Shown here: piece after piece, positions 55,086 through 64,000 of the stretch
How positions within the stretch are numbered: the first letter of the stretch is position 1
Layout of the letters: each line of letters begins with the position of its first letter
Source of the DNA: Rhodeus uyekii
Taxonomy: Eukaryota; Chordata; Actinopteri; Cypriniformes; Acheilognathidae
Reading direction: 5' to 3'
Length of the DNA: 64,000 nucleotides
NCBI GenBank assembly: GCA_037043235.1
Contig: JAWRVZ010000095.1
Coordinates: 2,510,456-2,574,455, forward strand
Made by a program: the position numbers and the translations under genes
Notes under the pieces: model-generated
What the model was told of the DNA's origin: nothing
Databases searched by the model: none
What the model saw: only the letters and a program-made list of their open reading frames with translations

Positions 55086-55172
55086 CCTTCGATAGCTCAG
55101 CTGGTAGAGCGGAGGACTGTAGGTGGAATGTTGGCAATCCTTAGGTCGCTGGTTCGACTCCGGCTCGAAGGA
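55086..55172 (+). tRNA. tRNA-Tyr(GUA) with 14-nt intron, copy 1
   Basis: CCTTCGATAGCTCAGCTGG...GGACTGTAG, then a 14-base intron (GTGGAATGTTGGCA), then ATCCTTAGGTCGCTGG...GGCTCGAAGGA. The intron sits one base after the anticodon, as in all eukaryotic tRNA-Tyr genes. A-box, B-box (GGTTCGACTCC) and a T-run terminator at 55178-55182 are present. Confidence 0.97.
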
Positions 55173-55758
55173 TAGTATTTTTGTACCCACCTTGCTGCAA
55201 ATGCTCAAGCAAGACCACCAAGGCTTAGATTATCCTCCTGAAGAGGAGAGAGCTCTCTGACTCTAGGTGACATTTGTTCCGCTCAGAGACTGCCACTTGC
55301 TCTGTAAGAATATCCTAACAACGCCACAACCTGCCATAAGAGCAAAGTAGCTTGCACATCTTAAAAGGAGAGCCCAGCCGTGCTCTTAGTGCCAAGAGTA
55401 GCCTGACTCAAGTCCGCTTTTAGTTTTCAGCCCTTCTTCTGCAGGCCATGCGGCGAAAGAGTTCCAGGTTGACTGAGCGCATAGCACGGACTGTTTGACG
55501 TGGTCTCTGAGATATGGCTGGATTTTCGAGTGGTCAGCCTTTCCCTGTGTTCAAGTAACGTGCTACCAGGCTACGAGAGGAAATCTGAGATCTCCAAAAT
55601 CTGACACCTCCACCTTGAAGCACTTCATCGCAGGCCCCACATCGGACCTCTTCCTAACGTCGGCTCCACGTCTGTTAACGAAATGAGAAAAGTGTCACGC
55701 GTTGTCGCAGGTCTATCCAGTATGGCACAGCCAGGACACGTGGAAGCACTCGATTTTC

Positions 55759-55831
55759 GGGCTAGTGGCGCAATGGATAACGCGTCTGACTACGGATCAG
55801 AAGATTCCAGGTTCGACTCCTGGCTGGCTCG
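55759..55831 (+). tRNA. tRNA-Arg(ACG), copy 1
   Basis: GGGCTAGTGGCGCAATGG...CTGACTACGGATCAG...GGTTCGACTCCTGGCTGGCTCG folds into a complete cloverleaf, 73 nt, anticodon ACG. It matches vertebrate tRNA-Arg(ACG) except a T in the acceptor stem that keeps a T-G pair. The terminator CTTTTATT is near 55846. Confidence 0.97.
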
Positions 55832-55897
55832 TTCTGCCAGCTTCTTTTATTAGCCCATTGTTTGACTTTTAAATAATTGGATTGAGCTGCGGTAACC

Positions 55898-56350
55898 TGT
55901 TGGAAATCTCAGAAGTGAAGATCAGGAGACTTGGTTGTATCTTCTGCAGGACACTTTATTGAGAATGTGCTGTTCAGTCTGTGATGGAAATTCTACCTTT
56001 GATATGTTTTTATTTCATGATTATATTTTACTCTGTATATCCTAAGATAGTAGTGAGTAGCAGCTGATTCTTTTGTCTAGTGAAACTAGTGTGAGAGAAT
56101 TTGTGTATTTGTGTTTTCAAGGTGTGGGAAGACTAATTTTCCCATAGAGGGTGGGAAAGTCTGTGCTGACCTTCAACGTCAGGGAAGATATAAATGTTGA
56201 TGCTGCCCTCCCTTCTTTGTCACACTCTGCAGGGCAGCTTCGGATGTCTGTATGACTGTGTCCTTTCTTTGCAAAGAAATAAACCTTTTTAAATTACAAT
56301 TGGGATATTTGTCTCTTATTCAGAACTAGTAAAAGATTTTTGCCACCACA
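55898..56350 (+). repeat. LTR in type B unit 1
   Basis: 453 bp, TGTTGG...ACCACA. TATAAAT at 56188 and AATAAA at 56279 mark promoter and polyadenylation signals. Three bases after the end comes a primer site. No second LTR or coding region follows, so only the 5' end of a retroviral element was captured. Confidence 0.8.
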
Positions 56351-56353
56351 ATT

Positions 56354-56370
56354 TGGCGCTGCGAGCAGGG
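56354..56370 (+). other. Primer binding site, serine-tRNA type
   Basis: TGGCGCTGCGAGCAGGG three bases after the LTR. Its complement CCCTGCTCGCAGCGCCA fits the 3' end of a vertebrate tRNA-Ser with acceptor stem GCTGCGA plus CCA. The tRNA identity is from memory. Confidence 0.72.
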
Positions 56371-56755
56371 TTCCTCGGTTGTGTCTTCTGGACCCGGAGC
56401 AGACGGTGACTGGCCATCCTGGATCAAACAGGTTCAGCCCTACCTCGTAAAGGTTGAGAGAGAGGGGCCGACCGCTGGGGTCTAGGGGACACACCCCTGG
56501 TACCAGAAAAGAACAGAAGTGGCAACGGAGTTTGGTCTGGTAAGAGACAAATCAGTTTATTTAATAAATTTGTGAATTTTGAAAAGGATAGAATACCGGT
56601 AGGGAAAGATCTGTGATTTTTGTTCTCTGTGGCAAGAGCTGCCGAGGCAGTAAAATTCGGGAAAAGGGCTTTGTTGAACGGCCAAGATCTCGTCCTGTCC
56701 AATACAGGGTAAAATTGGTTCGTAAAATTCGAGAAAGTCTCGTCCTGTCCAATAC
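56371..56755 (+). other. Truncated retroviral leader in type B unit
   Basis: Leader-like DNA after the primer site, without a gag frame. It contains a short repeat TCTCGTCCTGTCCAATAC (near 56690 and 56737) and joins the common unit end at a T-run. In the last B unit (62702 on) about 180 bases of it are deleted between GGTCTGG and TTCGTAAAATT. Confidence 0.65.
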
Positions 56756-56871
56756 TGATTTTTTCTTCGATCCTCTTATTAAACAGCCTAGATTTCTGTC
56801 TGCTCCACCTCTTGGTCAGCAGGCGAGCTGCATCAACCTGACAGGTCGGGCTTGCGTTCCAGTGCTGCGTG

Positions 56872-56958
56872 CCTTCGATAGCTCAGCTGGTAGAGCGGAG
56901 GACTGTAGGTGGGATGTTGGCAATCCTTAGGTCGCTGGTTCGACTCCGGCTCGAAGGA
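56872..56958 (+). tRNA. tRNA-Tyr(GUA) with intron, copy 2
   Basis: Mature sequence as in copy 1; the intron differs by one base (GTGGGATGTTGGCA). Confidence 0.97.
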
Positions 56959-57544
56959 TAGTATTTTTGTACCCACCTTGCTGCAAATGCTCAAGCAAGA
57001 CCACCAAGGCTTAGATTATCCTCCTGAAGAGGAGAGAGCTCTCTGACTCTAGATGACATTTGTTCCACTCAGAGACTGCCACTTGCTCTGTAAGAATATC
57101 CTAACAACGCCACAACCTGCCATAAGAGCAAAGTAGCTTGCACATCTTAAAAGGAGAGCCCAGCCGTGCTCTTAGTGCCAAGAGTAGCCTGACTCAAGTC
57201 CGCTTTTAGTTTTCAGCCCTTCTTCTGCAGGCCATGCGGCGAAAGAGTTCCAGGTTGACTGAGCGCATAGCACGGACTGTTTGACGTGGTCTCTGAGATA
57301 TGGCTGGATTTTCGAGTGGTCAGCCTTTCCCTGTGTTCAAGTAACGTGCTACCAGGCTATGAGAGGAAATCCGAGATCTCCAAAATCTGACACCTCCACC
57401 TTGAAGCACTTCATCGCAGGCCCCACATCGGACCTCTTCCTAACAACGGCTCCACGTCTGTTAACGAAATGAGAAAAGTGTCACGCGTTGTCGCAGGTCT
57501 ATCCCGTATAGCACCGCCAGGACACGTGTAAGTGCTCGACTTTC

Positions 57545-57617
57545 GTGCTAGTGGCGCAATGGATAACGCGTCTGACTACGGATCAGAAGATTCCAGGTTC
57601 GACTCCTGGCTGGCTTG
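57545..57617 (+). tRNA. tRNA-Arg(ACG), copy 2, acceptor stem damaged
   Basis: Body as in copy 1, but the 5' end reads GTGCTAG and the 3' end GGCTTG, giving a T-T mismatch and a G-T pair at the first two acceptor positions. It may be a pseudogene. Confidence 0.85.
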
Positions 57618-57683
57618 TTCTGCCAGCTTCTTTTATTAGCCCATTGTTTGAATTTTAAATAATTGGATTGAGCTGCGGTAACC

Positions 57684-58136
57684 TGTTGGAAATCTCAGAA
57701 GTGAAGATCAGGAGACTTGGTTGTATCTTCTGCAGGACACTTTATTGAGAATGTGCTGTTCAGTCTGTGATGGAAATTCTACCTTTGATATGTTTTTATT
57801 TCATGATTATATTTTACTCTGTATATCCTAAGATAGTGGTGAGTAGCAGCTGACTCTTTTGTCTAGTGAAACTAGTGTGAGAGAATTTGTGTATTTGTGT
57901 TTTCAAGGTGTGGGAAGACTAATTTTCCCATAGAGGGTGGGAAAGTCTGTGCTGACCTTCAACGTCAGGGAAGATATAAATGTTGATGCTGCCCTCCCTT
58001 CTTTGTCACACTCTGCAGGGCAGTTTTGGATGTCTGTATGACTGTGTCCTTTCTTTGCAAAGAAATAAACCTTTTTAAATTACAATTGGGATATTTGTCT
58101 CTTATTCAGAACTAGTAAAAGATTTTTGCCACCACA
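57684..58136 (+). repeat. LTR in type B unit 2
   Basis: 453 bp, like 55898-56350. Its 3' part begins the triplicated segment. Confidence 0.8.
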
Positions 58137-58601
58137 ATTTGGCGCTGCGAGCAGGGTTCCTTGGTTGTGTCTTCTGGACCCGGAGCAGACGGTGACTCCC
58201 TTCTTTGTCACACTCTGCAGGGCAGCTTCGGATGTCTGTATGACTGTGTCCTTTCTTTGCAAAGAAATAAACCTTTTTAAATTACAATTGGGATATTTGT
58301 CTCTTATTCAGAACTAGTAAAAGATTTTTGCCACCACAATTTGGCGCTGCGAGCAGGGTTCCTTGGTTGTGTCTTCTGGACCCGGAGCAGACGGTGACTC
58401 CCTTCTTTGTCACACTCTGCAGGGCAGCTTCGGATGTCTGTATGACTGTGTCCTTTCTTTGCAAAGAAATAAACCTTTTTAAATTACAATTGGGATATTT
58501 GTCTCTTATTCAGAACTAGTAAAAGATTTTTGCCACCACAATTTGGCGCTGCGAGCAGGGTTCCTTGGTTGTGTCTTCTGGACCCGGAGCAGACGGTGAC
58601 T
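57996..58601 (+). repeat. Triplicated R-U5-primer segment, 3 x 202 bp
   Basis: CCCTTCTTTGTCACAC starts at 57996, 58198 and 58400. Each unit runs through AATAAACC, the LTR end ACCACA and the primer site (TGG at 58140, 58342, 58544) to GACGGTGACT. Other B units have one copy. Confidence 0.97.
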
Positions 58602-59061
58602 GGCCATCCTGGATCAAACAGGTTCAGCCCTACCTCGTAAAGGTTGAGAGAGAGGGGCCGACCGCTGGGGTCTAGGGGACACACCCCTGGAACCAGAAAA
58701 GAACAGAAGTGGCAACGGAGTTTGGTCTGGTAAGAGACAAATCAGTTTATTTAATACATTTGTGAATTTTGAAAAGGATAGAATACCGGTAGGGAAAGAT
58801 CTGTGATTTTTGTTCTCTGTGGCAAGAGCTGCCGAGGCAGTAAAATTCGGGAAAAGGGCTGTGTTGAACGGCCAAGATCTCGTCCTGTCCAATACAGGGT
58901 AAAATTGCTTCGTAAAATTCGAGAAAGTCTCGTCCTGTCCAATACTGATTTTTTCTTCGATCCTCTTATTAAACAGCCTAGATTTCTGTCTGCTCCACCT
59001 TTTGGTCAGCAGGCGAGCTGCATCAACCTGACAGGTCGGGCTTGCATTCCAGTGCTGCGTG

Positions 59062-59148
59062 CCTTCGATAGCTCAGCTGGTAGAGCGGAGGACTGTAGGT
59101 GGGATGTTGGCAATCCTTAGGTCGCTGGTTCGACTCCGTCTCGAAGGA
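59062..59148 (+). tRNA. tRNA-Tyr(GUA) with intron, copy 3
   Basis: Like copy 2, but CCGTC replaces CCGGC in the T-stem, creating one mismatch. It may be less active. Confidence 0.93.
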
Positions 59149-59734
59149 TAGTGTTTTTGTACCCACCTTGCTGCAAATGCTCAAGCAAGACCACCAAGGC
59201 TTAGATTATCCTCCTGAAGAGGAGAGAGCTCTCTGACTCTAGATGACATTTGTTCCACTCAGAGACTGCCACTTGCTCTGTAAGAATATCCTAACAACGC
59301 CACAACCTGCCATAAGAGCAAAGTAGCTTGCACATCTTAAAAGGAGAGCCCAGCCGTGCTCTTAGTGCCAAGAGTAGCCTGACTCAAGTCCGCTTTTAGT
59401 TTTCAGCCCTTCTTCTGCAGGCCATGCGGCGAAAGAGTTCCAGGTTGACTGAGCGCATAGCACGGACTGTCTGACGTGGTCTCTGAGATATGGCTGGATT
59501 TTCGAGTGGTCAGCCTTTCCCTGTGTTCAAGTAACGTGCTACCAGGCTACGAGAGGAAATCCGAGATCTCCAAAATCTGACACCTCCACCTTGAAGCACT
59601 TCATCGCAGGCCCCACATCGGACCTCTTCCTAATGTCGGCTCCACGTCTGTTAACGAAATGAGAAAAGTGTCACGCGTTGTCGCAGGTCTATCCAGTATA
59701 GCACAGCCAGGACACGTGTAAGCACTCGATTTTC

Positions 59735-59807
59735 GGGCTAGTGGCGCAATGGATAACGCGTCTGACTACGGATCAGAAGATTCCAGGTTCGACTCCTGGC
59801 TGGCTCG
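59735..59807 (+). tRNA. tRNA-Arg(ACG), copy 3
   Basis: I see no difference from copy 1; complete cloverleaf with downstream T-run. Confidence 0.97.
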
Positions 59808-59873
59808 TTCTGCCTGCTTCTTTTATTAGCCCATTGTTTGACTTTTAAATAATTGGATTGAGCTGCGGTAACC

Positions 59874-60326
59874 TGTTGGAAATCTCAGAAGTGAAGATCA
59901 GGAGACTTGGTTGTATCTTCTGCAGGACACTTTATTGAGAATGTGCTGTTCAGTCTGTGATGGAAATTCTACCTTTGATATGTTTTTATTTCATGATTAT
60001 ATTTTACTCTGTATATCCTAAGATAGTAGTGAGTAGCAGCTGACTCTTTTGTCTAGTGAAACTAGTGTGAGAGAATTTGTGTATTTGTGTTTTCAAGGTG
60101 TGGGAAGACTAATTTTCCCATAGAGGGTGGGAAAGTCTGTGCTGACCTTCAACGTCAGGGAAGATATAAATGTTGATGCTGCCCTCCCTTCTTTGTCACA
60201 CTCTGCAGGGCAGCTTCGGATGTCTGTATGACTGTGTCCTTTCTTTGCAAAGAAATAAACCTTTTTAAATTACAATTGGGATATTTGTCTCTTATTCAGA
60301 ACTAGTAAAAGATTTTTGCCACCACA
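59874..60326 (+). repeat. LTR in type B unit 3
   Basis: 453 bp, TGTTGG...ACCACA, primer site TGG at 60330. Confidence 0.8.
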
Positions 60327-60847
60327 ATTTGGCGCTGCGAGCAGGGTTCCTTGGTTGTGTCTTCTGGACCCGGAGCAGACGGTGACTGGCCATCCTGGAT
60401 CAAACAGGTTCAGCCCTACCTCGTAAAGGTTGAGAGAGAGGGGCCGACCGCTGGGGTCTAGGGGACACACCACTGGAACCAGAAAAGAACAGAAGTGGCA
60501 ACAGAGTTTGGTCTGGTAAGAGACAAATCAGTTTATTTAATAAATTTGTGAATTTTGAAAAGGATAGAATACCGGTAGGGAAAGATCTGTGATTTTTGTT
60601 CTCTGTGGCAAGAGCTGCCGAGGCAGTAAAATTCGGGAAAAGGGCTGTGTTGAACGGCCAAGATCTCGTCCTGTCCAATACAGGGTAAAATTGGTTCGTA
60701 AAATTCGAGAAAGTCTCGTCCTGTCCAATACTGATTTTTTCTTCGATCCTCTTATTAAACAGCCTAGATTTCTGTCTGCTCCACCTCTTGGTCAGCAGGC
60801 GAGCTGCATCAACCTGACAGGTCGGGCTTGCATTCCAGTGCTGCGTG

Positions 60848-60934
60848 CCTTCGATAGCTCAGCTGGTAGAGCGGAGGACTGTAGGTGGGATGTTGGCAAT
60901 CCTTAGGTCGCTGGTTCGACTCCGGCTCGAAGGA
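60848..60934 (+). tRNA. tRNA-Tyr(GUA) with intron, copy 4
   Basis: Same as copy 2, intron GTGGGATGTTGGCA, intact boxes and terminator. Confidence 0.97.
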
Positions 60935-61672
60935 TAGTATTTTTGTACCCACCTTGCTGCAAATGCTCAAGCAAGACCACCAAGGCTTAGATTATCCTCC
61001 TGAAGAGGAGAGAGCTCTCTGACTCTAGATGACATTTGTTCCACTCAGAGACTGCCACTTGCTCTGTAAGAATATCCTAACAACGCCACAACCTGCCATA
61101 AGAGCAAAGTAGCTTGCACATCTTAAAAGGAGAGCCCAGCCGTGCTCTTAGTGCCAAGAGTAGCCTGACTCAAGTCCGCTTTTAGTTTTCAGCCCTTCTT
61201 CTGCAGGCCATGCGGCGAAAGAGTTCCAGGTTGACTGAGCGCATAGCACGGACTGTCTGACGTGGTCTCTGAGATATGGCTGGATTTTCGAGTGGTCAGC
61301 CTTTCCCTGTGTTCAAGTAACGTGCTACCAGGCTACGAGAGGAAATCCGAGATCTCCAAAATCTGACACCTCCACCTTGAAGCACTTCCTTGCAGGACCA
61401 AAGCAAATTCCCACCTAGAGGTTTGCATTCAACCTTAATTCGGGTATCGAGGAACCTGACCAATGTTCTCCAATCCAAAGAATGTGAAAGTGGCACCAAG
61501 AACCATCAAAGGCGATAGTCTCAGCAATCTGATTGATTTGGCTTACAATATTAGGGACAGGACTGGCAGACATATTTCGACTATCAAATAAACCATGAAT
61601 TTAGAGAAAAGCACCCTTAAAATCGCAATTCCACAACCTTGACAGTTTGAGATTGTTTTCCAGACCTGCATT

Positions 61673-61747
61673 CTTTCGATAGCTCCGCTGGTCCAGCAGA
61701 GGACTGCAGCTGACAGCAATCCCTAGGTCGCTGGCTCGAAACGGGGA
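61673..61747 (+). pseudogene. tRNA-Tyr relic (type A unit 5)
   Basis: Same altered anticodon (GCA) and shortened T-arm as 54334-54408. Confidence 0.8.
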
Positions 61748-62231
61748 ACTTTTTGCGTGCAACCATTGTCTTGGCCGCTCTTCTCAAAGAGCCCGGAAGC
61801 CCCTGACTTCCAACTTCGCTGCCTGGTAATCGCTGGAGGGCACAAGCGCATTCTCTGACCGTGACTCGATTTATTTCTATTATAAATATACAGTCCGACC
61901 ATAGGCTGCTTTATCAATGAGATAACGGTTACCATACGTCTTTTCAAGTTCCCTGCATAAGTACTGTCACAAGGACCTTGCTTTCTTGACCAGTTTGTAA
62001 CATTTATTGTGCAATGAAAGGAATGGGACAAAATGGAACGCCGGGGCGAGACAAACGCCTGCTCCCTCCATTGAGTCTGATATCATTTAAGCCAGTAAAC
62101 AATCCCTCATTTCCATATTCTTAAAGAGGATGGTCACACTCTAAAAGCCAAAGGGCACAACATAATCCTCTTCTTGTGCTGGCCACAAACTTGGGAAATG
62201 CCCCACAAACCTGACAGGCACTCTGGGATGT

Positions 62232-62304
62232 TCTCAAATGGTCTAGCGGTCAGGCTTTCTGGTTTTCACCCAGACGGCCCGTTCTTCAACTCCCGGTATG
62301 GAAA
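62232..62304 (+). pseudogene. Degenerate tRNA-Glu(UUC) (unit 5)
   Basis: As 54893-54965, with a further change (TATGGAAA) in the 3' acceptor arm. Confidence 0.78.
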
Positions 62305-62424
62305 AATATCTTTTTTTCTTCGATTCTCTTATTAAACAGCCTAGATTTCTGTCTGCGCCACCTCTTGGTCAGCAGGTGAGCTGCATCAACCTGACAGGTC
62401 GGGCTTGCGTTTTAGTGCTGTGTG

Positions 62425-62511
62425 CCTTCGATAGCTCAGCTGGTAGAGCGGAGGACTGTAGGTGGAATGTTGGCAATCCTTAGGTCGCTGGTTCGACTCC
62501 GGCTCGAAGGA
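62425..62511 (+). tRNA. tRNA-Tyr(GUA) with intron, copy 5
   Basis: As copy 1, with the type A intron GTGGAATGTTGGCA. The intron base therefore tracks the unit type. Confidence 0.97.
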
Positions 62512-63096
62512 TAATATTTTTGTACCCACCTTGCTGCAAATGCTCAAGCAAGACCACCAAGGCTTAGATTATCCTCCTGAAGAGGAGAGAGTCTCTGACT
62601 CTAGATGACATTTGTTCCACTCAGAGACTGCCACTTGCTCTGTAAGAATATCCTAACAACGCCACAACCTGCCATAAGAGCAAAGTAGCTTGCACATCTT
62701 AAAAGGAGAGCCCAGCCGTGCTCTTAGTGCCAAGAGTAGCCTGACTCAAGTCCGCTTTTAGTTTTCAGCCCTTCTTCTGCAGGCCATGCGGCGAAAGAGT
62801 TCCAGGTTGTCTGAGCGCATAGCACGGACTGTTTGACGTGGTCTCTGAGATATGGCTGGATTTTCGAGTGGTCAGCCTTTCCCTGTGTTCAAGTAACGTG
62901 CTACCAGGCTACGAGAGGAAATCCGAGATCTCCAAAATCTGACACCTCCACCTTGAAGCACTTCATCGCAGGCCCCACATCGGACCTCTTCCTAATGTCG
63001 GCTCCACGTCTGTTAACGAAATGAGAAAAGTGTCACGCGTTGTCGCAGGTCTATCCAGTATAGCACAGCCAGGACACGTGTAAACACTCGACTTTC

Positions 63097-63169
63097 GGGC
63101 TAGTGGCGCAATGGATAACGCGTCTGACTACGGATCAGAAGATTCCAGGTTCGACTCCTGGCTGGCTCG
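63097..63169 (+). tRNA. tRNA-Arg(ACG), copy 4
   Basis: I see no difference from copy 1; T-run follows near 63184. Confidence 0.97.
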
Positions 63170-63235
63170 TTCTGCCTGCTTCTTTTATTAGCCCATTGTT
63201 TGACTTTTAAATAATTGGATTGAGCTGCGGTAACC

Positions 63236-63687
63236 TGTTGGAAATCTCAGAAGTGAAGATCAGGAGACTTGGTTGTATCTTCTGCAGGACACTTTATTTA
63301 GAATGTGCTGTTCAGTCTGTGATGGAAATTCTACCTTTGATATGTTTTATTTCATGATTATATTTTACTCTGTATATCCTAAGATAGTAGTGAGTAGCAG
63401 ATGACTCTTTTGTCTAGTGAAACTAGTGTGAGAGAATTTGTGAATTTGTGTTTTCAAGGTGTGGGAAGACTAATTTTCCCATAGAGGGTGGGAAAGTCTG
63501 TGCTGACCTTCAGCGTCAGGGAAGATATAAATGTTGATGCTGCCCTCCCTTCTTTGTCACACTCTGCAGGGCAGCTTCGGATGTCTGTATGACTGTGTCC
63601 TTTCTTTGCAAAGAAATAAACCTTTTTAAATTACAATTGGGATATTTGTCTCTTATTCAGAACTAGTAAAAGATTTTTGCCACCACA
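63236..63687 (+). repeat. LTR in last type B unit
   Basis: 452 bp, one base shorter in a T-run; primer site TGG at 63691. Confidence 0.8.
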
Positions 63688-64000
63688 ATTTGGCGCTGCG
63701 AGCAGGGTTCCTCGGTTGTGTCTTCTGGACCCGGAGCAGACGGTGACTGGCCATCCTGGATCAAACAGGTTCAGCCCTACCTCGTAAAGGTTGAGAGAGA
63801 GGGGCCGACCGCTGGGGTCTAGGGGACACACCACTGGAACCAGAAAAGAACAGAAGTGGCAACGGAGTTTGGTCTGGTTCGTAAAATTCGAGAAAGTCTC
63901 GTCCTGTCCAATACTGATTTTTTCTTCGATCCTCTTATTAAACAGCCTAGATTTCTGTCTGCTCCACCTCTTGGTCAGCAGGCGAGCTGCATCAACCTGA

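Larger units (their letters stand above)
53782..64000 (+). repeat. Tandem tRNA array, units A-B-B-B-A-B
   Basis: Unit starts (AAAGGAGAGCC) are at 53787, 55364, 57150, 59340, 61126 and 62702. Lengths are 1577 (A), 1786 (B), 2190 (B with triplication), 1786 (B), 1576 (A) and a B unit cut by the window end. Both types share the first 250 or so bases and the last 400, which include tRNA-Tyr. Type A middle: tRNA-Tyr relic and degenerate tRNA-Glu. Type B middle: tRNA-Arg, LTR, primer site and leader. Units of one type look about 98-99% alike, so amplification or conversion is recent. Confidence 0.93.

Noticed and set aside
56424..56752. Repeated 60-105 codon frames in the tRNA array
   Set aside because: They repeat with each unit only because the unit repeats. 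They span LTR leader and tRNA sequence and show no domain.

Overview
The window looks like repeat-rich nuclear DNA from a teleost fish, most likely a cypriniform. It carries DIRS1-like, L2-clade, Tc1, Tigger-like and hAT elements, a fish-type retroviral env, and a tandem tRNA-Tyr/tRNA-Arg array, with vertebrate tRNA sequences. I found no intact host protein-coding gene. Almost everything can be assigned to nested mobile elements or to the tRNA array.

Left part (1-21617). Positions 1-3396 are the 3' part of a broken Ty3/Gypsy element (RT end, RNase H, integrase, C-terminal tail, LTR). Next is a DIRS1-like tyrosine-recombinase retroelement on the minus strand (3413-21617), with inverted termini and an internal complementary region. 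Its recombinase gene is split by an endogenous retrovirus (ERV, 4584-18439, minus strand). The ERV has two 405-bp LTRs about 99% identical, a 4-bp target duplication, a polypurine tract, a tRNA-Arg(UCG)-type primer site and a decayed env. Inside the ERV lies copy 1 (8961-15080) of a non-coding element with split direct repeats (A1...B1-A2-B2), the layout of Ngaro/PAT-type retroelements. So three elements are nested.

Middle part (21618-44450). A Tigger-like element is interrupted by a gag-only LTR retrotransposon (22360-24167, TSD CCAGA) whose primer site is complementary to its own LTR. Then come a hAT nested in a hAT (24911-26093, both with exact 8-bp TSDs), a LINE 3' fragment, a dead L2-clade LINE (31645-36250, minus) split by a Tigger derivative, a dead Tc1 element (36513-38860) split by a hAT, and a 5'-truncated L2-clade LINE (40689-43470) with an open 854-codon reading frame.

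Right part (44451-64000). A second Tigger derivative carries a full-length copy 2 (44997-51585) of the split-direct-repeat element. The first Tigger copy at 33645-34734 preserves the matching empty site. Both copies contain arrays of short units that each form two perfect hairpins with CGCA loops, and one stem shows a compensatory base-pair change. A third LINE fragment (51987-53781) abuts a tRNA array made of two unit types in the order A-B-B-B-A-B. Both types carry an intron-containing tRNA-Tyr(GUA). Type B also carries tRNA-Arg(ACG) and a 453-bp LTR with a serine-tRNA-type primer site. Type A instead carries a tRNA-Tyr relic and a degenerate tRNA-Glu. One B unit has its R-U5-primer segment triplicated.

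The parts do not form a metabolic or signalling pathway. The tRNA genes are the only plausible functional host genes. The most unusual structure is the pair of 6-kb non-coding split-direct-repeat elements with their hairpin arrays.
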